A stretch of DNA of 64,000 nt from Rhynochetos jubatus (GCA_027574665.1 CM050652.1:34987631-35051630); one strand, 5' to 3'; numbered from the stretch's first letter, positions 1 through 22,722 are shown. Program-made: numbers and translations. Notes: generated by a model not told the origin, from the letters alone.

Positions 1-121
1 CGAAGCACTCTGAACACGTTTGATCTTGCCTGATCTTGGAAGCGACGAAAGGATGAGCCTGAACAGTATTGGATGGCAGCCTAGGGAAATTCTGCTTGGG
101 AATATTGGGTGCTCTAGGCTT
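1..121 (+). pseudogene. 5S rRNA-like pseudogene fragment fused to CR1
   Basis: Read on the + strand, this resembles vertebrate 5S rRNA: ctctgaacacgtttgatctt, tgcctgatcttggaagc, tattggatgg and cttgggaatattgggtgctc, followed by taggctt, in the right order and near the right spacing. There is a roughly 10-nt insertion near 85-95 and scattered, mostly transition differences. The 5' end is cut by the window edge. CR1 reverse-transcriptase sequence starts immediately after the 5S-like 3' end at about 122. It is too diverged to be a working 5S gene. Confidence 0.7.
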
Positions 122-650
122 CGGCCTGGATGATGGAGCAGAGTGCACCCTCAGCGAGACTAGGCATGACACAACACTGGGAGGAGGGGCTGATACACCA
201 GAGGGGTGTGCTGCCATTCAGAGGGACCTCAGCAGGATGGAGAAATGGGTAAACAGGAACCTCAGGAAGTTCAACCAGAGGAAATAAAAAGGCCTGTACC
301 TGGGGAACAATAACCCCAGGCACCAGAACACACTGGGGTATGTAGCAGGGTGCATGATCAGACAGAAAGCAGCTTGGCAGAGAAGCACCCAAAAAGCTGA
401 ACAGGAGCCAGCAATGTGCCCCTGTGGCCAAGGCAGCCAACAGCCTCCTGGCCTGCACTGAGAAGAGCATTGCCCGATGGCTGAGAGAGGTGGTCCTTTC
501 TTCCCCTCCACTCAGCACGGGCAAGACACCCCTGGAGTGCTGGGTTCACTTCTGGGCTGCCCAGTACCAGGGAGATGAGGATATACTGGTGCAAGTCCAG
601 TGAGAGGGCACAGAGGTGATCAAGCGATTGCAGCATCTGACCTATGTTCT
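122..650 (+). mobile_element. CR1 LINE fragment, + strand (RT C-terminal region)
   Basis: Translating the + strand gives the C-terminal reverse-transcriptase signature of CR1, such as DDGAECTLSE, DTPEGCAAIQRDLSR and KWVNRNLRKFN. Degenerate wing sequence runs on to about 650, where similarity fades without the usual 3' tail. Stops and frameshifts show that it is dead. It is preceded directly by the 5S-like sequence. Confidence 0.85.
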
Positions 651-1498
651 AAGCTGCAAAACATTCAAAAAATAGGATTCTCCTGAAGCATTGCTGTGCT
701 GCCACCTGTGGATATTTCCAAAGTATTGCTGTGCCCTTCTGGTGGAATACTGGAGATTAGAGCTCTGTGGGAAATCTTTTTCTTCTGCAGTGAAAATATG
801 ACAGTTCACAAAGCTTTCAGGTTGTGATTCAAAAATAGGAGAAGAATGTAAGTAAAAACACTTCTCCCCCCCCCCACATTGTTATGTTTTTCCATCAGTG
901 TGATTATATATATACTTGACTTTTGAACAACAGCTGTTGAGAGCTTTGCAGTGGGGTATTTCAGCAGTTTTCTTTCTTCGGAAAGCTGATTAACATTCCC
1001 CACAGTTCCATGTGGCTGTGAGTTTATCCAGACAAAACATCTTTCACCAAAACCTGAAATGATGAAGTTTTTAGTGCTCTGTTGCAGTTGCCATAGGCAT
1101 ACCATGTTTGGGTTAAGAGGTGTATTAGCTGAGCGCTTTTCACCACCTCTGACACTAAGCGCTTAGACAAAAGCAAGGCTAGACAGGTGTAAAGTAATTC
1201 ACTTTTTCTCCTATTACCTGGATCTTTCAGTCAGTCAGCTTTTGGCCTTTTATTGCATGGCTAAAATATGAAATTTCAATGTTCCTTGCCTAAAGTTGTT
1301 GTTAATTAGGACAGCTGAAGAACCTGGTAGTTAGCAGAAGAGTCAGTTTTTAGCTCTATTTCATGACCTTATTGTCTGCTTCTAATTTCCTCAGTTCACT
1401 GGCATAGTAGGTAATGATGTTTTCTTTGCTTTGAAGTTTTTATTTTTATGTAATAATCGTTATAGGGTGTGGCTAAATGTTTCCTTGTTACCTTAGGA
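651..1498. other. USP15 intron, unique-looking sequence
   Basis: AT-rich intronic DNA. It holds a short C10 run (about 866-875) and no recognised gene or repeat. Confidence 0.5.
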
Positions 1499-1912
1499 TC
1501 CTGGGATAATTTGGAGTAGAAGGTTTGTAGTGCAACCTCCTGTCAAAGATAGGTCGGCTCTGAGGTCAGACCAGGTTGCCCAGGGCTTTATCCAGCTGGG
1601 TCTTGAACACCTCCAAGGAGGCTGCACAGCCTCGCATCTCCACTGCTTGACTGTTCTTACAGTGCAGACCTTTTGCCTTGAATCCTTAACCTCTCTTGTT
1701 TCAACTTAAGCCTGCTGTTTCTTGTCTTCTGACTAAGTCCCACTGTGACGAGCCTGGTTCCATCTTCTCAGCTTCCCTGTAGGTACTAGAAAGGCTGCTG
1801 TTGGGTCTCCCTGAAACAGTCTCTTTGCAGGCTGAACAAGTCCCAGTGCTTCAGCCTTTTCTCACAAGGCAAGTGCTCCCAGGCTACAGACTATCTTGGT
1901 GGCCTCCTTTCT
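1499..1912 (-). mobile_element. Old CR1 LINE 3' fragment, - strand
   Basis: Antisense CR1 3' region recognisable by gcaacctcctgtcaaag, ggttgcccagggctttatcc, cttgaacacctccaaggagg and aggctgaacaagtcccag. More diverged than the other CR1 copies in the window, so probably older. Confidence 0.75.
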
Positions 1913-3654
1913 TCATTCATTTTATTTTATCAATTTAACAATCGGAGTCCTTGCAAACTCTTTTATCAGAGTTTTCTCATACTTAAATTATGTGGATTTA
2001 GAGAAGCACAATGTGACTATTACTATTTTTCTACCTATATGAAAGTTTCATGTGACTAGTAGACTTGCTAACAAGATCATAGTCTGCTATTGGAATTACA
2101 GTATTCAGTGAGGCTACAGCAATGATACATATATATATATATATGGCAATAAAAGTAAAGATTATTTATTGTTCATTTTCCTGTGCATCTTAATGCCTCC
2201 CACACCCTACTAGCTACGACTGTGCTCTCTAAACAGTAGACTGTATGTGTCTTTACAGGTGATTAGGTCTCCTTTTGGACTCAGTAGTTCAGATTTCTTC
2301 CAGGGTGTTCCTATGCATGTGTACGTACATCAACAAAGCATGCAGTGTTGCAAAATACAGTTGATGCACAAATTGTGTAAAGCATTGTTTCATCCAGTCA
2401 CACTGTTTGTCTGATTTTCTTGGAGTTGGATTATGATCCCTTGATACTGATTAAATAAAAAAATTTCTGTAGCAGAGCATAATTTATTTATGATTTTTTC
2501 CTTTTTTTCCCCCAAGTAGTTAATATGTAATGTGGAACTAGAATTTCAGTGTTAACCTTTGTCATGCTAAAGACTGATCGTTCTCTTTTGTGGTTTGTCT
2601 AATAGTTGGTCTTGGAGTTTCTACATTCTGTTCCATTGTTTCCCATGATCATTTAGCTAAACAGCCAGTTTGGGTTCAGAAACTGAACCCTTTACAGAAG
2701 CTTTGTTGCTTAGGGAAAGCTTGTGGAGATTGCAGTACCTGAAATGAAGTGCCATTTTATTACCTCTTTAATTTACAAACTATTTTCTGTAGTTTTACTG
2801 TATTTGTTCAGCTTTATCAGTTTCTATTATTCTTCATGTTAGTTTACTTACATCTGTGTTCTAAAACAAAAAAACCCCAAACCACTGGGTTGAATAGGGC
2901 ACATAAATCTGATGACTTGCTGTCTAGTAGATTGTCTTGGTTCTAATAGTTCTTCTTTTTTAAATGGCTTTCCATAACACATCCTTGATAACTTACAACA
3001 TATCATATAATGAGAAAATAAGAATGTAGGCTTCCTTTCAAATTGGCTTCTAGATGCTTTTTTCCCTATGGCTTTAATCATGATCTTAAATAGTTCTTCA
3101 TTGTCAACCTTTACTTCTTGAAAACATGTTTGTAATTATTTAGCTTTGTCACTTATGTTGAAAAGGTCAGTGGTTATGTGTTCAACTGTAGTAGTTCCAT
3201 TAGCAGCCTCTCTTCTAAAAGTTGTGACATCTGATATTTTAGAACAGATGTCAGCGCTGTATCTCAGAAATTGCTGTGTCCAGATAGATAGCTCTGCATT
3301 CCTGTGCTATCAGTGTCATCTTATTTTGGAATGTGGAAGTTGTTAGAGGGGAAAAAGAGGAATTTTCTGTAATCTTCCTGACTTTTACATACAAATGTAA
3401 ATTGATATTGTTGACAGCCCATGAAAGCTTTACTTGTGGAGGGAGGAAAAAAAAAGTGCAATATGGGCATGAAACTCAGCTCTCTACAGCGTATGACAGG
3501 TTTTGCTTTGTAATATTACACCAGTATGAGGCAGAAGTAGGAATAACATTTTTGCCAAACTGAATAAAGTTGTAATTCTTCCAGCCTTCGTTGTTGTATC
3601 TTGCGCAGTAGCATATGTGAAGCTAAAATTATTGTTCTTCCCCTTGTTTGCAGA
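1913..3654. other. USP15 intron, unique-looking sequence
   Basis: AT-rich intron with a short (AT)n microsatellite at about 2129-2144 and an A-rich tract with ccccaaac near 2867. No coding or RNA gene recognised. Confidence 0.5.
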
Positions 3655-5165
3655 GAGACACATCTAGCTCCCTTCTCAATCCCTCCAGAGATGGTGGCTC
3701 AAACACCTTCCTGGGCAGCCTGTTCCAATGCTTGACAACCCTTTTCAGGGAAGAAATATTTCCTAATATCCAGTCCAAACCTCCCATGATGCGATTTCAG
3801 GCCATTTCCTCTTGTCCTGTCTCTTGGGAGAAGAAACCAACCCACACCTCTCTGCAACCTTCTTTCAGGTAGCATTAGAGAGCAATAAGGTCTCCCCTGA
3901 GACTCCTCTTCTCCAGGGTAAACAACCCCAGCTCCCTCCAGCTGCTTCTTACAGGACTTGTGCTCCAGACCCTTCACCAGCTCCGTTGCCCTTCTCTGGA
4001 CACGCTGCAGCACCTCAGTGTCTTTCTTGCAGTGAGGGGCCCAAAACTGAACACAGGATTCAAGGTGTGGCCTCACGTCTGCCCAAGTACAGGGGGGCAA
4101 TCCCTGCCTTAGTTCTTCTGGCCATGCTGTTCCTGAGGCAGGCCAGGATGCCATTGGCCTTCTTGGCCACCTGGGCACACTGCTGGCTCCTATTCAGCTG
4201 GTTGTTGACCAACAGCCCCAGGTCCTTTTCTGCCAGGCAGCTTTCCAGCCACTCATCCCCAAGCCTGCAGCGTTGCAGGGGGTTGGTGTGACGCAAGTGA
4301 AGGACCTGGCACTTGGCTTTGTTGAACCTCATACATACCTCCTTTTATTGCTTATGTATTTATAGAACATTTTTAATTGCCTTTTACGGCAGAGACCAGG
4401 TTAAGTTCTAGCTGAGCTTTGGCCCTTCTCATTTTCTTCCTGCAAAACCTCACAACATCCTTGTATTCTCCCTGAGTTGCCTGCCCCTTCTTCTAAAGGT
4501 CATGCACTCTCTTTTTTGTCCTGAGTTCCAGCCAAAGCTCTCTGTTCAGCCTGGTCAGTCTTCTTCCCTGCCGGCTCATCTTTCCGTACATGGGGACAGC
4601 CTGCTCCTGCACCTTTAACATTCCATTCTTGAAGAATGCCCAGCCTTCCTGGACTCCTTTGCCCTTCAGGACTGCCTCCCGAGGGACTCTGTCAGCCAGG
4701 CTCCTAAACAGGCCAGTCTACCCTCCGTAAGCCCAAGGCAGCAGTTCTGGTCATTGCCTCATCCTAACTTTTCCAAGAATTGAAAAGTCTGTAATTTTGT
4801 GATCTCTATGCCCAAGATGGCCTCGAACCACCACAGATCCTCTGCTCACAAAGAGCAGGTCCGGTGGGCACCTTCCCTAGTTGGCTCCCTCACCAGTTGT
4901 GTCAGGAAGTTATCTTCCACACACTTCAGGAAGCTCCAAAACTGTTTGCTCTCTGCTGTACTGCATTTCCAGTAGACATCTGGCAAGTTGAAGATCCCCG
5001 TGGGAAGAAGGGCTAGGGACTGTGAGACTTCTGGCAGCTGCTTATAGAATACTTCATCTGCCTCTTCATCCTGGTTGGGTGTTCTGTAACATCATCCCAC
5101 CTTCATATCTGCTTTCTTGGCCTTCCCTCTGATTCTTACCCACAAATCTAGAATAGATTGCTGTC
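3655..5165 (-). mobile_element. CR1 LINE, - strand, with internal deletion
   Basis: On the minus strand, 5165 to about 4340 encodes degenerate CR1 endonuclease-to-RT linker peptides (FSILGKV, RVPREAVLKGKGVQEGWAFF, GQATQGEYKDVVRFCR). From about 4335 to 3655 it jumps to the RT C-terminus (MRFNKAKCQVLHLRH, AEKDLGLLVNNQL, CAQVAKKANGILACL) and the 3' region. The whole polymerase core between these parts is missing, so the element is an internally deleted copy. Several stops; non-functional. Confidence 0.88.
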
Positions 5166-15024
<9,859 letters not shown>

Positions 15025-15185
15025 TGGAAGAACTAGAAGCCATAAAAGAGACTCTTACCGGGGATACCTATTGAAAGAGCGAAATTGCCCACCAAATTAA
15101 GAATAAAAATCTGAGATGGGGAATTTCAGATAACAGAATGTAAATCTTTATTACGTTTTAACATGTGCAGTACTTGAAGTGAAAC

Positions 15186-15191
15186 AATAAA
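15186..15191 (+). terminator. Candidate proximal USP15 polyadenylation signal
   Basis: AATAAA about 160 bp after the stop codon; use of this site would give a short 3' UTR isoform. A second AATAAA lies at 15261. Confidence 0.4.
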
Positions 15192-16724
15192 AACTTAAAC
15201 AGAAATTGTCTCTAACGCATTTACAGTCTTGTATTCACAAGCTATATATAGGAAATCACAAATAAACCCCTTTTAAGTTTTCTGCTGCTGTTCTGATGGA
15301 TCATGTTTTCTTTTGTTTTGGATGTGAGTTAATAACTACAATATTAAATCTGTGGACTTCTGACATTTGTTTTCTTAGTACTGCAAGAATACTACTGCCA
15401 AGTCTAGTTTCTGGATGAATATATACATGTTCCTTAGGCTGTCACACAGGCTACAAGTAAAAATGTCCTAAATATTTAAGCAGTAGTTTTCTTGAAACAG
15501 CAGATTTTTGTTTCTCCCTAAAAATTTTTTTTTTTTTAATTTGGCCACAACAGAAGAAATAGCTTGAAAAGGTGTTTTAACCTTTTGTGATATAGTTGAG
15601 CATCCAGAATATTATGTTCATCTTACTGCTGCTGTGGAACAGGTTCTGGATTTCATGCTGCATTAACAAAAAGTTTTTCAATTAAATGTAAGTATCCTTT
15701 GTTGCTTGTTGGAATCTACTCTGCAGACGTAATTCCTGTTATCTTGCTTACAAGACATGCATAATTTTAATCTGGTGTCAGTCCAAAATTCAAAATTGTG
15801 CTGTAAGTTCTCTCTCCCCGGTTTTTGTAGTTGGACAGCTTACAGACTACTCTGTGATAGGGTCAGAGTTAATAGTATCCTGTATCCATAGCAATGACTG
15901 TGTATCGGGCTTAGATGAGAATTTTTTTCACTATAACCTGCCTTTAAATTGTTAACGAACAAAATGACTTTAAAGGTGGGCCTGCTAATTTTCTTTGTGC
16001 GTTCCTGATGGAATTCACCACAGCCTTACAGCGTGTCTGAAAAGGTAACTCATTATAAGAGAATTGGCGTTTGCATGTTCGAGTCAGAACCTGTACAGAA
16101 TTTACGGCATACAGACTTTGAATTGGCTTGTAGATAACTATGTTCAGGGGTCCAGGATGCCAAAATAAGTGTGACAGTTTGAAACATTTTTTTCATTCGC
16201 TGCTTTCCCTTTGACCTAGTAGGAAGAATGTATTGTTGATTTGTATACAATACTGCCTTTGAGAGGGGCTCTGACGTGCGGGGGGCACACTTCACATATC
16301 TACTATCTGGAGAATTGCTTTGTGTCCCACTGTTTAAACAAATAATTTAAAAAAGAAAAGAAAAAAAGCAAAAAGTATGATGTTCTTCACTTGAACTAAT
16401 CAAATACAATAGGTTATAAATTGTGTATTGTAAATAAAAGTTCACTCTGTGAGTGCACATTTTGGTAAATTATTTATTTATGTTAGCATTAAAAAGTTTA
16501 AAAAATTGCATTTGACCAGGATATAAATGAGGTATGTTGGACATGGCTTTGCTTTATACCTTGATATTAAAACTGGTGTTTCATCCTGGTATTTTAAAGC
16601 TGCTTTGAGGTTTTTTTTTTTAAATGTAAACTAACCTCCTGCATGACAGAGGTTAAAATTTTGTCTGCACTTGAGTTCACTTGGGTTTACATTTGAAATG
16701 CGCATGTTTATTTATACAGATTTC

Positions 16725-16730
16725 AATAAA
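16725..16730 (+). terminator. Candidate distal USP15 polyadenylation signal
   Basis: AATAAA, followed within about 60 bp by a GT-rich stretch (tgtttgtgtaatggg) that could serve as the downstream element. It would give a 3' UTR of about 1.7 kb. Confidence 0.45.
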
Positions 16731-16750
16731 GCTATTCAAGGCCTTATTCA

Positions 16751-18289
16751 GTCTTCCATTTTCTTACAAATCCTTTTCCTACGTGTTTGTGTAATGGGTA
16801 GTCTTAGACAAAGACATTGTTGGTTACAAAAAGGCTACTTAATGACCAACATGGAAGAAGATAGTATGTATAAAAGGGATTCTCTCCTGTCATTGGCTCT
16901 AAAAAATTCATAAGGCTGCAAAAAAAAATTTAGACATAAGACATAATTGTTTTTAAAAAGTAATTCTGTAATCATAATTAATCAAATAGAAAAACAGTAA
17001 CTCTGAAATGGTGAAATGAGGCAATATATTTAAGATTAGACAAGCTGATACAGTGGGGGGAAAATGATACAAGCTGTGGTCTTAAAACCTTGTATTTGGG
17101 TCTGGAATACAGTGAGCCAGTGCAAAGCCTACGTACTGAACAGCTTGGGAGTTTAGCTCGCTTATTTTAATCACAGCACTTGAGAGAGGAGAACTGTATG
17201 CGGAGTAGAGGAAGTAGTCCTAGAGAAGCGATGGTCTCTTTGAATGACACACACACAGCCCCCAGCATTCATACTCCCGTTGGCCTCCCCACACCGCTAA
17301 CGCCGAGGACTTGCTTCGGAAAATCGTGAAGGAGCAAAGGATCTGGTTTGACTTCCCAAAGTCTCACCGGAGTTTGTAGGTTGGAGCTTTAATATCTGGT
17401 AACTTGGTCTCCTAAGGCACTTCGTTCTCCCTTTGAAAATACAACATGGCATCTTACGTTTGTGTAAGGTTATGTAAGATTATGAAGGAACGTGCTTCCA
17501 TATTAATTGTTTGGTCATCCAGGTAGAGTTTAGAAGGTATTGATTAACATTTAGTTAGGAAAAAATTACACACGTAGCTTCTAATTTCTTTTGTTAATTT
17601 GGCTTCCAAGATTACACAGTGAGTTTGTAAGCTTCCTAATCAGATATAAAATCATTAACGTGTCTATATGACCGTCTCAAAGGCTTCTGGGGTTTCAGCT
17701 GAGTTGTGAGTCTCATCAAACTATCATGTATTCACACGTAAGCGATGATAATTCATCCAGTGTGGACATGCTTAAAACTACAGAAAGCACGTTATTCTTT
17801 ATGGTGTCTGTGGAAAGCCATTGTCATTCAGCTAGTCATGTATATAGAGAAGAAAGAGGGTTCGAATATCTCTTTGTATGAATTGGGTCAGATAAACATC
17901 AACTGTGCCTTCCTTTTTCAGTTGCATGGACAGCAAGCTTTTTGATGGCTGCAAGTATCAGCATCAACCCCAAATGATAAGATACAGTTAACCTTGTTAA
18001 CGTGAGAGTCACAGAAACAAAACAGAGTAGGAGGCAGAAGACAGCTTGCAATTCCCAGTGACTCCACGGATTTTGTGACAGCAGTGCGTCATTTAAAGCC
18101 TGGCTGGGAGGGAAGGAGAGGGGAAGATACACTGCCCGGGACCTCGTTTCCTTTGGCTTCAGACAGCGTTCTGGATGCTCTGGTGCAGATCAGTTCCCTC
18201 ATCTATCATCCACTTTAAGTCCTACCTGCCTTCCTGGAACGCCAAAGTTTGCAACGTGAAAAGCCATCAGGTATTATCCTGCCGGAAGA
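16751..18289. other. Intergenic sequence downstream of USP15
   Basis: No recognised gene. Short ORFs occur but show no family signature. Ends where a CR1 begins. Confidence 0.5.
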
Positions 18290-18914
18290 TGCAGGAACAG
18301 CTCCTGCAACCAGATCTTGGGCTGTATCCGGAGAAGCGTGGCCAGCAGGTTGAGGGAGGTGATTCTCCCCCTCTACTCTGCTCTTGTGAGACCCCACCTG
18401 CAGTGCTGTGTCCAGCTCTGGGGCCCTCAACACCAGAAGGATACAGACAGTTGGAACGAGTCCAGAGGAGGCCACGAAGATGCTCAGAGGGCTGGAGCCC
18501 CTCTGCTATGGGGACAGGCTGACAGAGTTGGGCTTGTTCAGCCTGGAGAAGAGAAGGCTCCGGGGAGACCTTATAGCACCTTCCAGTACCTGAAGGGGGC
18601 CTACAAGGAAGCTGGGGGAGACTTTTTACAAGGGCCTGTAGTGACAGGACAAGGGGTAACGGGTTTAAATTGAAAGCAGGGAGATTTAGATTGGATATAA
18701 GGATGAAATTCTTCCCGGAGAGGGTGGTGAGGCACTGGAACAGGTTGCCCAGAGAAGCTGTGGATGCCCCAGCCCTGGAAGTGTTCAAGGCCAGGCTGGA
18801 TGAGGCTTTGAGCAACCTGGTCTAGTGGAGGGTGTCCCTGCCCATGGCAGGGGGGTTGGAACTAGATGGTCTTTAAGGTCCCTTCCAACCCAAACCATTC
18901 TGTGATTCTGTGAT
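18290..18914 (+). mobile_element. CR1 LINE, 5'-truncated, + strand, with intact 3' tail
   Basis: Sense CR1: [22 protein letters not shown] is encoded at 18340-18400, then the conserved stretches cctggagaagagaaggctcc, aggttgcccagagaagctg and ttggaactagatggtcttta. It terminates in attctgtgattctgtgat at 18897-18914, the typical CR1 8-bp tail repeat. A few frameshifts are present. It is one of the best preserved CR1 copies in the window, suggesting a fairly young insertion. The 5' boundary is approximate. Confidence 0.92.
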
Positions 18915-21900
18915 CTATAGCCAGTTGCTGATGGGAAGGCCACAACCCCTTCTCCCTTTCCCTGCCAAGTTAGCGCTGCGTGGTGGAGCACAGTGCATTT
19001 TGTAAGTGTTCTGAAGTCTTCAGAGGGAAGCCAGTGTGGCAGGCAAAGAAATTAATTGGCAAACCTACCAGTTCTCTTCAAAAATTATGCTGCCTTCTTT
19101 GATGTCAGACTCTCTAATTTCAGGGCATGGCTTCTCATTGTTTCTAAGCACCAGTTACTTTGACAAAATAACTATAAAAGTAGTAAAACAATTAATATGA
19201 AAGCTATGTTTGATAGAATAAACATTTTTAGTCTGCAGGCAAAGTGCTCTCTTCAGATTTTTTTTTTTTTTTAGTTCCTTTTCCTTGGAGGGTAAACAAA
19301 TTGTGAAAACAGTTCCAGTTTATTAGTTCCAGCATCGCATGCTCCTGAGGCAGGCAGACAGACCTGCCTTAGTGGAAAGAAATTAAATCTTGGAATAGCA
19401 TGGAAAGCCCAGAAGAATCCAAATGTGACAAATTTCTGACCAATTATCCCAGTACCTAGGGAATGAACTGGGTTACTATACACCAGGTAGCAATAACAGT
19501 CATCCTGGGCCAAATACTGCAGAAGCTGATACAGGACTCAAATGATAAAGAATTGACATCAGTCAGTATGGCTTTATGAAATGTAAGTTTTGTTACTGGA
19601 GGGTGTGGGGATAAATCAATATTTATTTATTTAAAAATATTGAATTAAATACAGTTAATATGTAATTACAGAATGAAGTGCTTGGCACTTAAATATCACC
19701 TTAATTATCACATTATTACTCTCATCAAAACATGAGTGTTACGCAGTTTCACCTGATACAAAGTTCAGGAGCCAACCAACAATCTCAAAATTGTGTCCTT
19801 TAGGAAATTGTTGTGGAGCAGGGGTGTTACTGGAGAAGTCAGTGGCACTTGGTCTTAAATCAGTATTTTTATTCAGTGTGCCAAATATTCAGATCACAGC
19901 TGCAGAAGGTAGAAAGTAGTAAGAACCCCTAAATCCTGCGCAGCCCTGAGGGACAGGCAAGTCAGGATGCGCTCCCGGTGTGAAACGGTGCCATCGCAAC
20001 TTGTCCTTAGGTAAATAAGCAGAAATAAGAAGGTGATTTAACGGTCCCAGTGTAAGGGACGTGGTAAGGATCCTGGGAAAACACACCATTTGTGTTACTA
20101 CCTTTCAGAATTTCAGACTGTAACCTGGGAGACATAGGAAAAAAAGTTACAACCCCAGAGTAAACACATTTGCATAACAGTTGTAACTGTAACACTGGTT
20201 CCTCAGAAAGGCTACTCAGAGGTGCCTCCGTTTGTGTGCAAACCACACCAGAGGGGAATTACTGTATGCAGGGGTATTGGAGTGGCGAGAAACATGCAAA
20301 GAACGAATGGTTCAAGACTGAAACCAGACAATGTGAAAACAGAGATCAGTGTGGGAGTCTTTTATGCAATTACTTCTTAACAAGGAGAAGGAAGAAACCA
20401 GCAGAGGCAGGCGGCGGGTGCTCCGTTAACCCCGGGCTGCGGAGGGAGGCGGCCCTTCCCCTGACGGGATGGGGTTAGTCTGAGCCGCCTCTGCTTTGAG
20501 ATCTGCGAATCCATAAATACCCTGTTCTCTACAGAGGAACGTTCCTCCACCTTCAGACCTAACGGCACCACTTAAAAATCACTGAAAGGTTCTGAATGGA
20601 GACCTGAATCTGTAGGTATTTGCTCTGAGCTCAGCAGGGTCTGAGGGAAGGCCTTCACTCGCTGATGCTGTAAGAATTCGTTAATAGGGGAATAAAACCC
20701 ATGCTCTTGCCTCAGGGTAGCAAACAGTGATTTTTCTTCCCTTCCCGCACCTACTAACTTAAGTCAAACTTGTGACAGTGCTCCAAGTCCCGTCTGAACA
20801 ACCTCTGTGATTTACTGTAATTTCCTCAAAGTAACTTTCCCCGGTTACTGCCTAAACTGAAACACATCTCCCTTTTCTTCCTTTCTTTGCGATGCTGAAA
20901 GAGCATCTCTGCCTTTCCACGACATTTTCTGTTAAAGCAGAACTGTTTGGACATGCCCCTGCTGAAAAATGCATGGTTTCTCAAAAATGAAAATTAAAAC
21001 CTACACGTTGTGCAACTGAAACAAGGTCTGCAGCCAGCTCTGGGGGCAGGAAGGCTTTTTCCACAACACAACAACGGGTGTCTGGAAAGAATTCAGATGA
21101 GCTGTGCTTGTTTTCAACATCTGTCAGTGTTATCAAATACATGCTGCACTGTGGGTGTTGTGTAAATGTGCGCTGTGGAGAAAGTCTGCAAACAGAAGGG
21201 ACAGCAATTACTAACTGTATCATCTATACCTACTAAAAGCAAATACAGAGAACATCCCTTCTTCCAGCTCAGATGTGTGTTTCTTAGTGATAAACACGCA
21301 GTTTAGGACTGCTCACATAGGTCAGGTGTCCTTGGGCAATTTGCTGAGTAAGAGGACAAGGTATCTGGATCCTATTTGAGTTCTGCTGCCCCATTCCAAT
21401 GGGGAAACAGCAGCTCCCACAAACCCTAATAAAATTCAGCCGCCGGTGAACAGGTCAATAAAAGTTACGCAGCACTGCTACTCCGGGGTTGCATTTGCCA
21501 AATGAAATAAAACCTCTTAGTCATGTGGACTCGCCTAAATAACCAGTTTATTTGGCGAGACTGATGTCCTGAATAACTTTTGCCATGTATGACATGGATC
21601 CTCAAGACAACTTGTAGAGCCAAGACCTAGTTTCAGACACATCGTTCTAATGTGTAGTGGGCCTGCTGACAACGGCAGGTTGATTTTCACATCTTTTACT
21701 TTACAAAATTCTCTGCCACCAATGAGTTCCTGGTCTCTGTGTGAATGCTTTTGGGTTTTATTGTAAAATCATTTATATACTTCTTTTTGTTGCTGTTTTC
21801 CAAATTCTCAATTAAAAAAAACCACTGTAAACATTTTAGATTAATGAACTGCAGTTGGGCAATCAAGTCAACGTAAATGTTTTGATCAAGCATAATAAAA

Positions 21901-22697
21901 ATAATCAGATTACTGATGCCTAAAATACACGATAATCACAACCAACTGATAGGATGCAGACAATAGAACTTTCTTCATAATATATCCAGAATTGTTGAAT
22001 TAACTTATTTTTAAACAACTGGAGGAAATTAGATATATATGTTGATTTGTGGTATAGGAAACAATGCCTTAGACGTTGCCTTCAGAAAATGTAACCTTAC
22101 ACATTTCTGTAGTATCTTTCAGATAAGGTGGCAGAGATCAAGAGATAAATAAAAAAAAAAAAAAATTGTAGAACTACCTGCTATGGGAAACATTTGGTTG
22201 TCCTCTCCCTGTAATCTTAGGATTTCTCTGTGGTTAACGTCATGCTCAGTCTGAGACTGTCATTTAGAGAGCTCATTTTTATGATGTAAATTGCTCCCTT
22301 AATATCAAGAGTGATGGATTATAATGTCCCCATTTTCCCAGTAGCATTTGACTATATTATTAGAATTTGACAGACATGATATACTTTCTTTGACATAAAA
22401 AGCCCACACAGACACACAAACATAATTTACTTAACCAATAAAAATCTTCCCAAAACTTCTGTGAACAAACGTGCAGTTAAAAATAACAGGAAACAAAACA
22501 GACGTAAGATTTACATTTCCATACTCCATTCTAGAACAAACATATCAAGTAATTCGATGTGACACTACACCAGTAGGAGACAAAAGCAAAACAACTCATG
22601 GCAAAGAAGAAGAAATTGTGCAGAACTGTGAATATATGTAGAAACGGTAAGTCACAGCTAAGACAAGGGCAGGAATATGGAAAAGCCGATACTGCAG

Positions 22698-22722
22698 GAA
22701 TTTCTATTAGAAATAGAAATTC
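22698..22722. repeat. Short perfect inverted repeat
   Basis: gaatttctat and atagaaattc (10-bp arms) flank a 5-nt loop, in intergenic DNA. May be chance in AT-rich sequence. Confidence 0.8.

Larger units (their letters stand above)
15025..16750 (+). other. USP15: USP15 3' untranslated region (end estimated)
   Basis: AT-rich sequence after the stop codon with candidate polyadenylation signals: AATAAA at 15186, 15261, 16433 and 16725, and ATTAAA at 15681. No ORF of interest. The 3' boundary is inferred from the last well-formed signal; which sites are used cannot be decided from sequence. Confidence 0.6.

Noticed and set aside
3699..4332. Minus-strand open frames of 90 and 159 residues
   Set aside because: Both belong to the antisense CR1 at 3655-5165.
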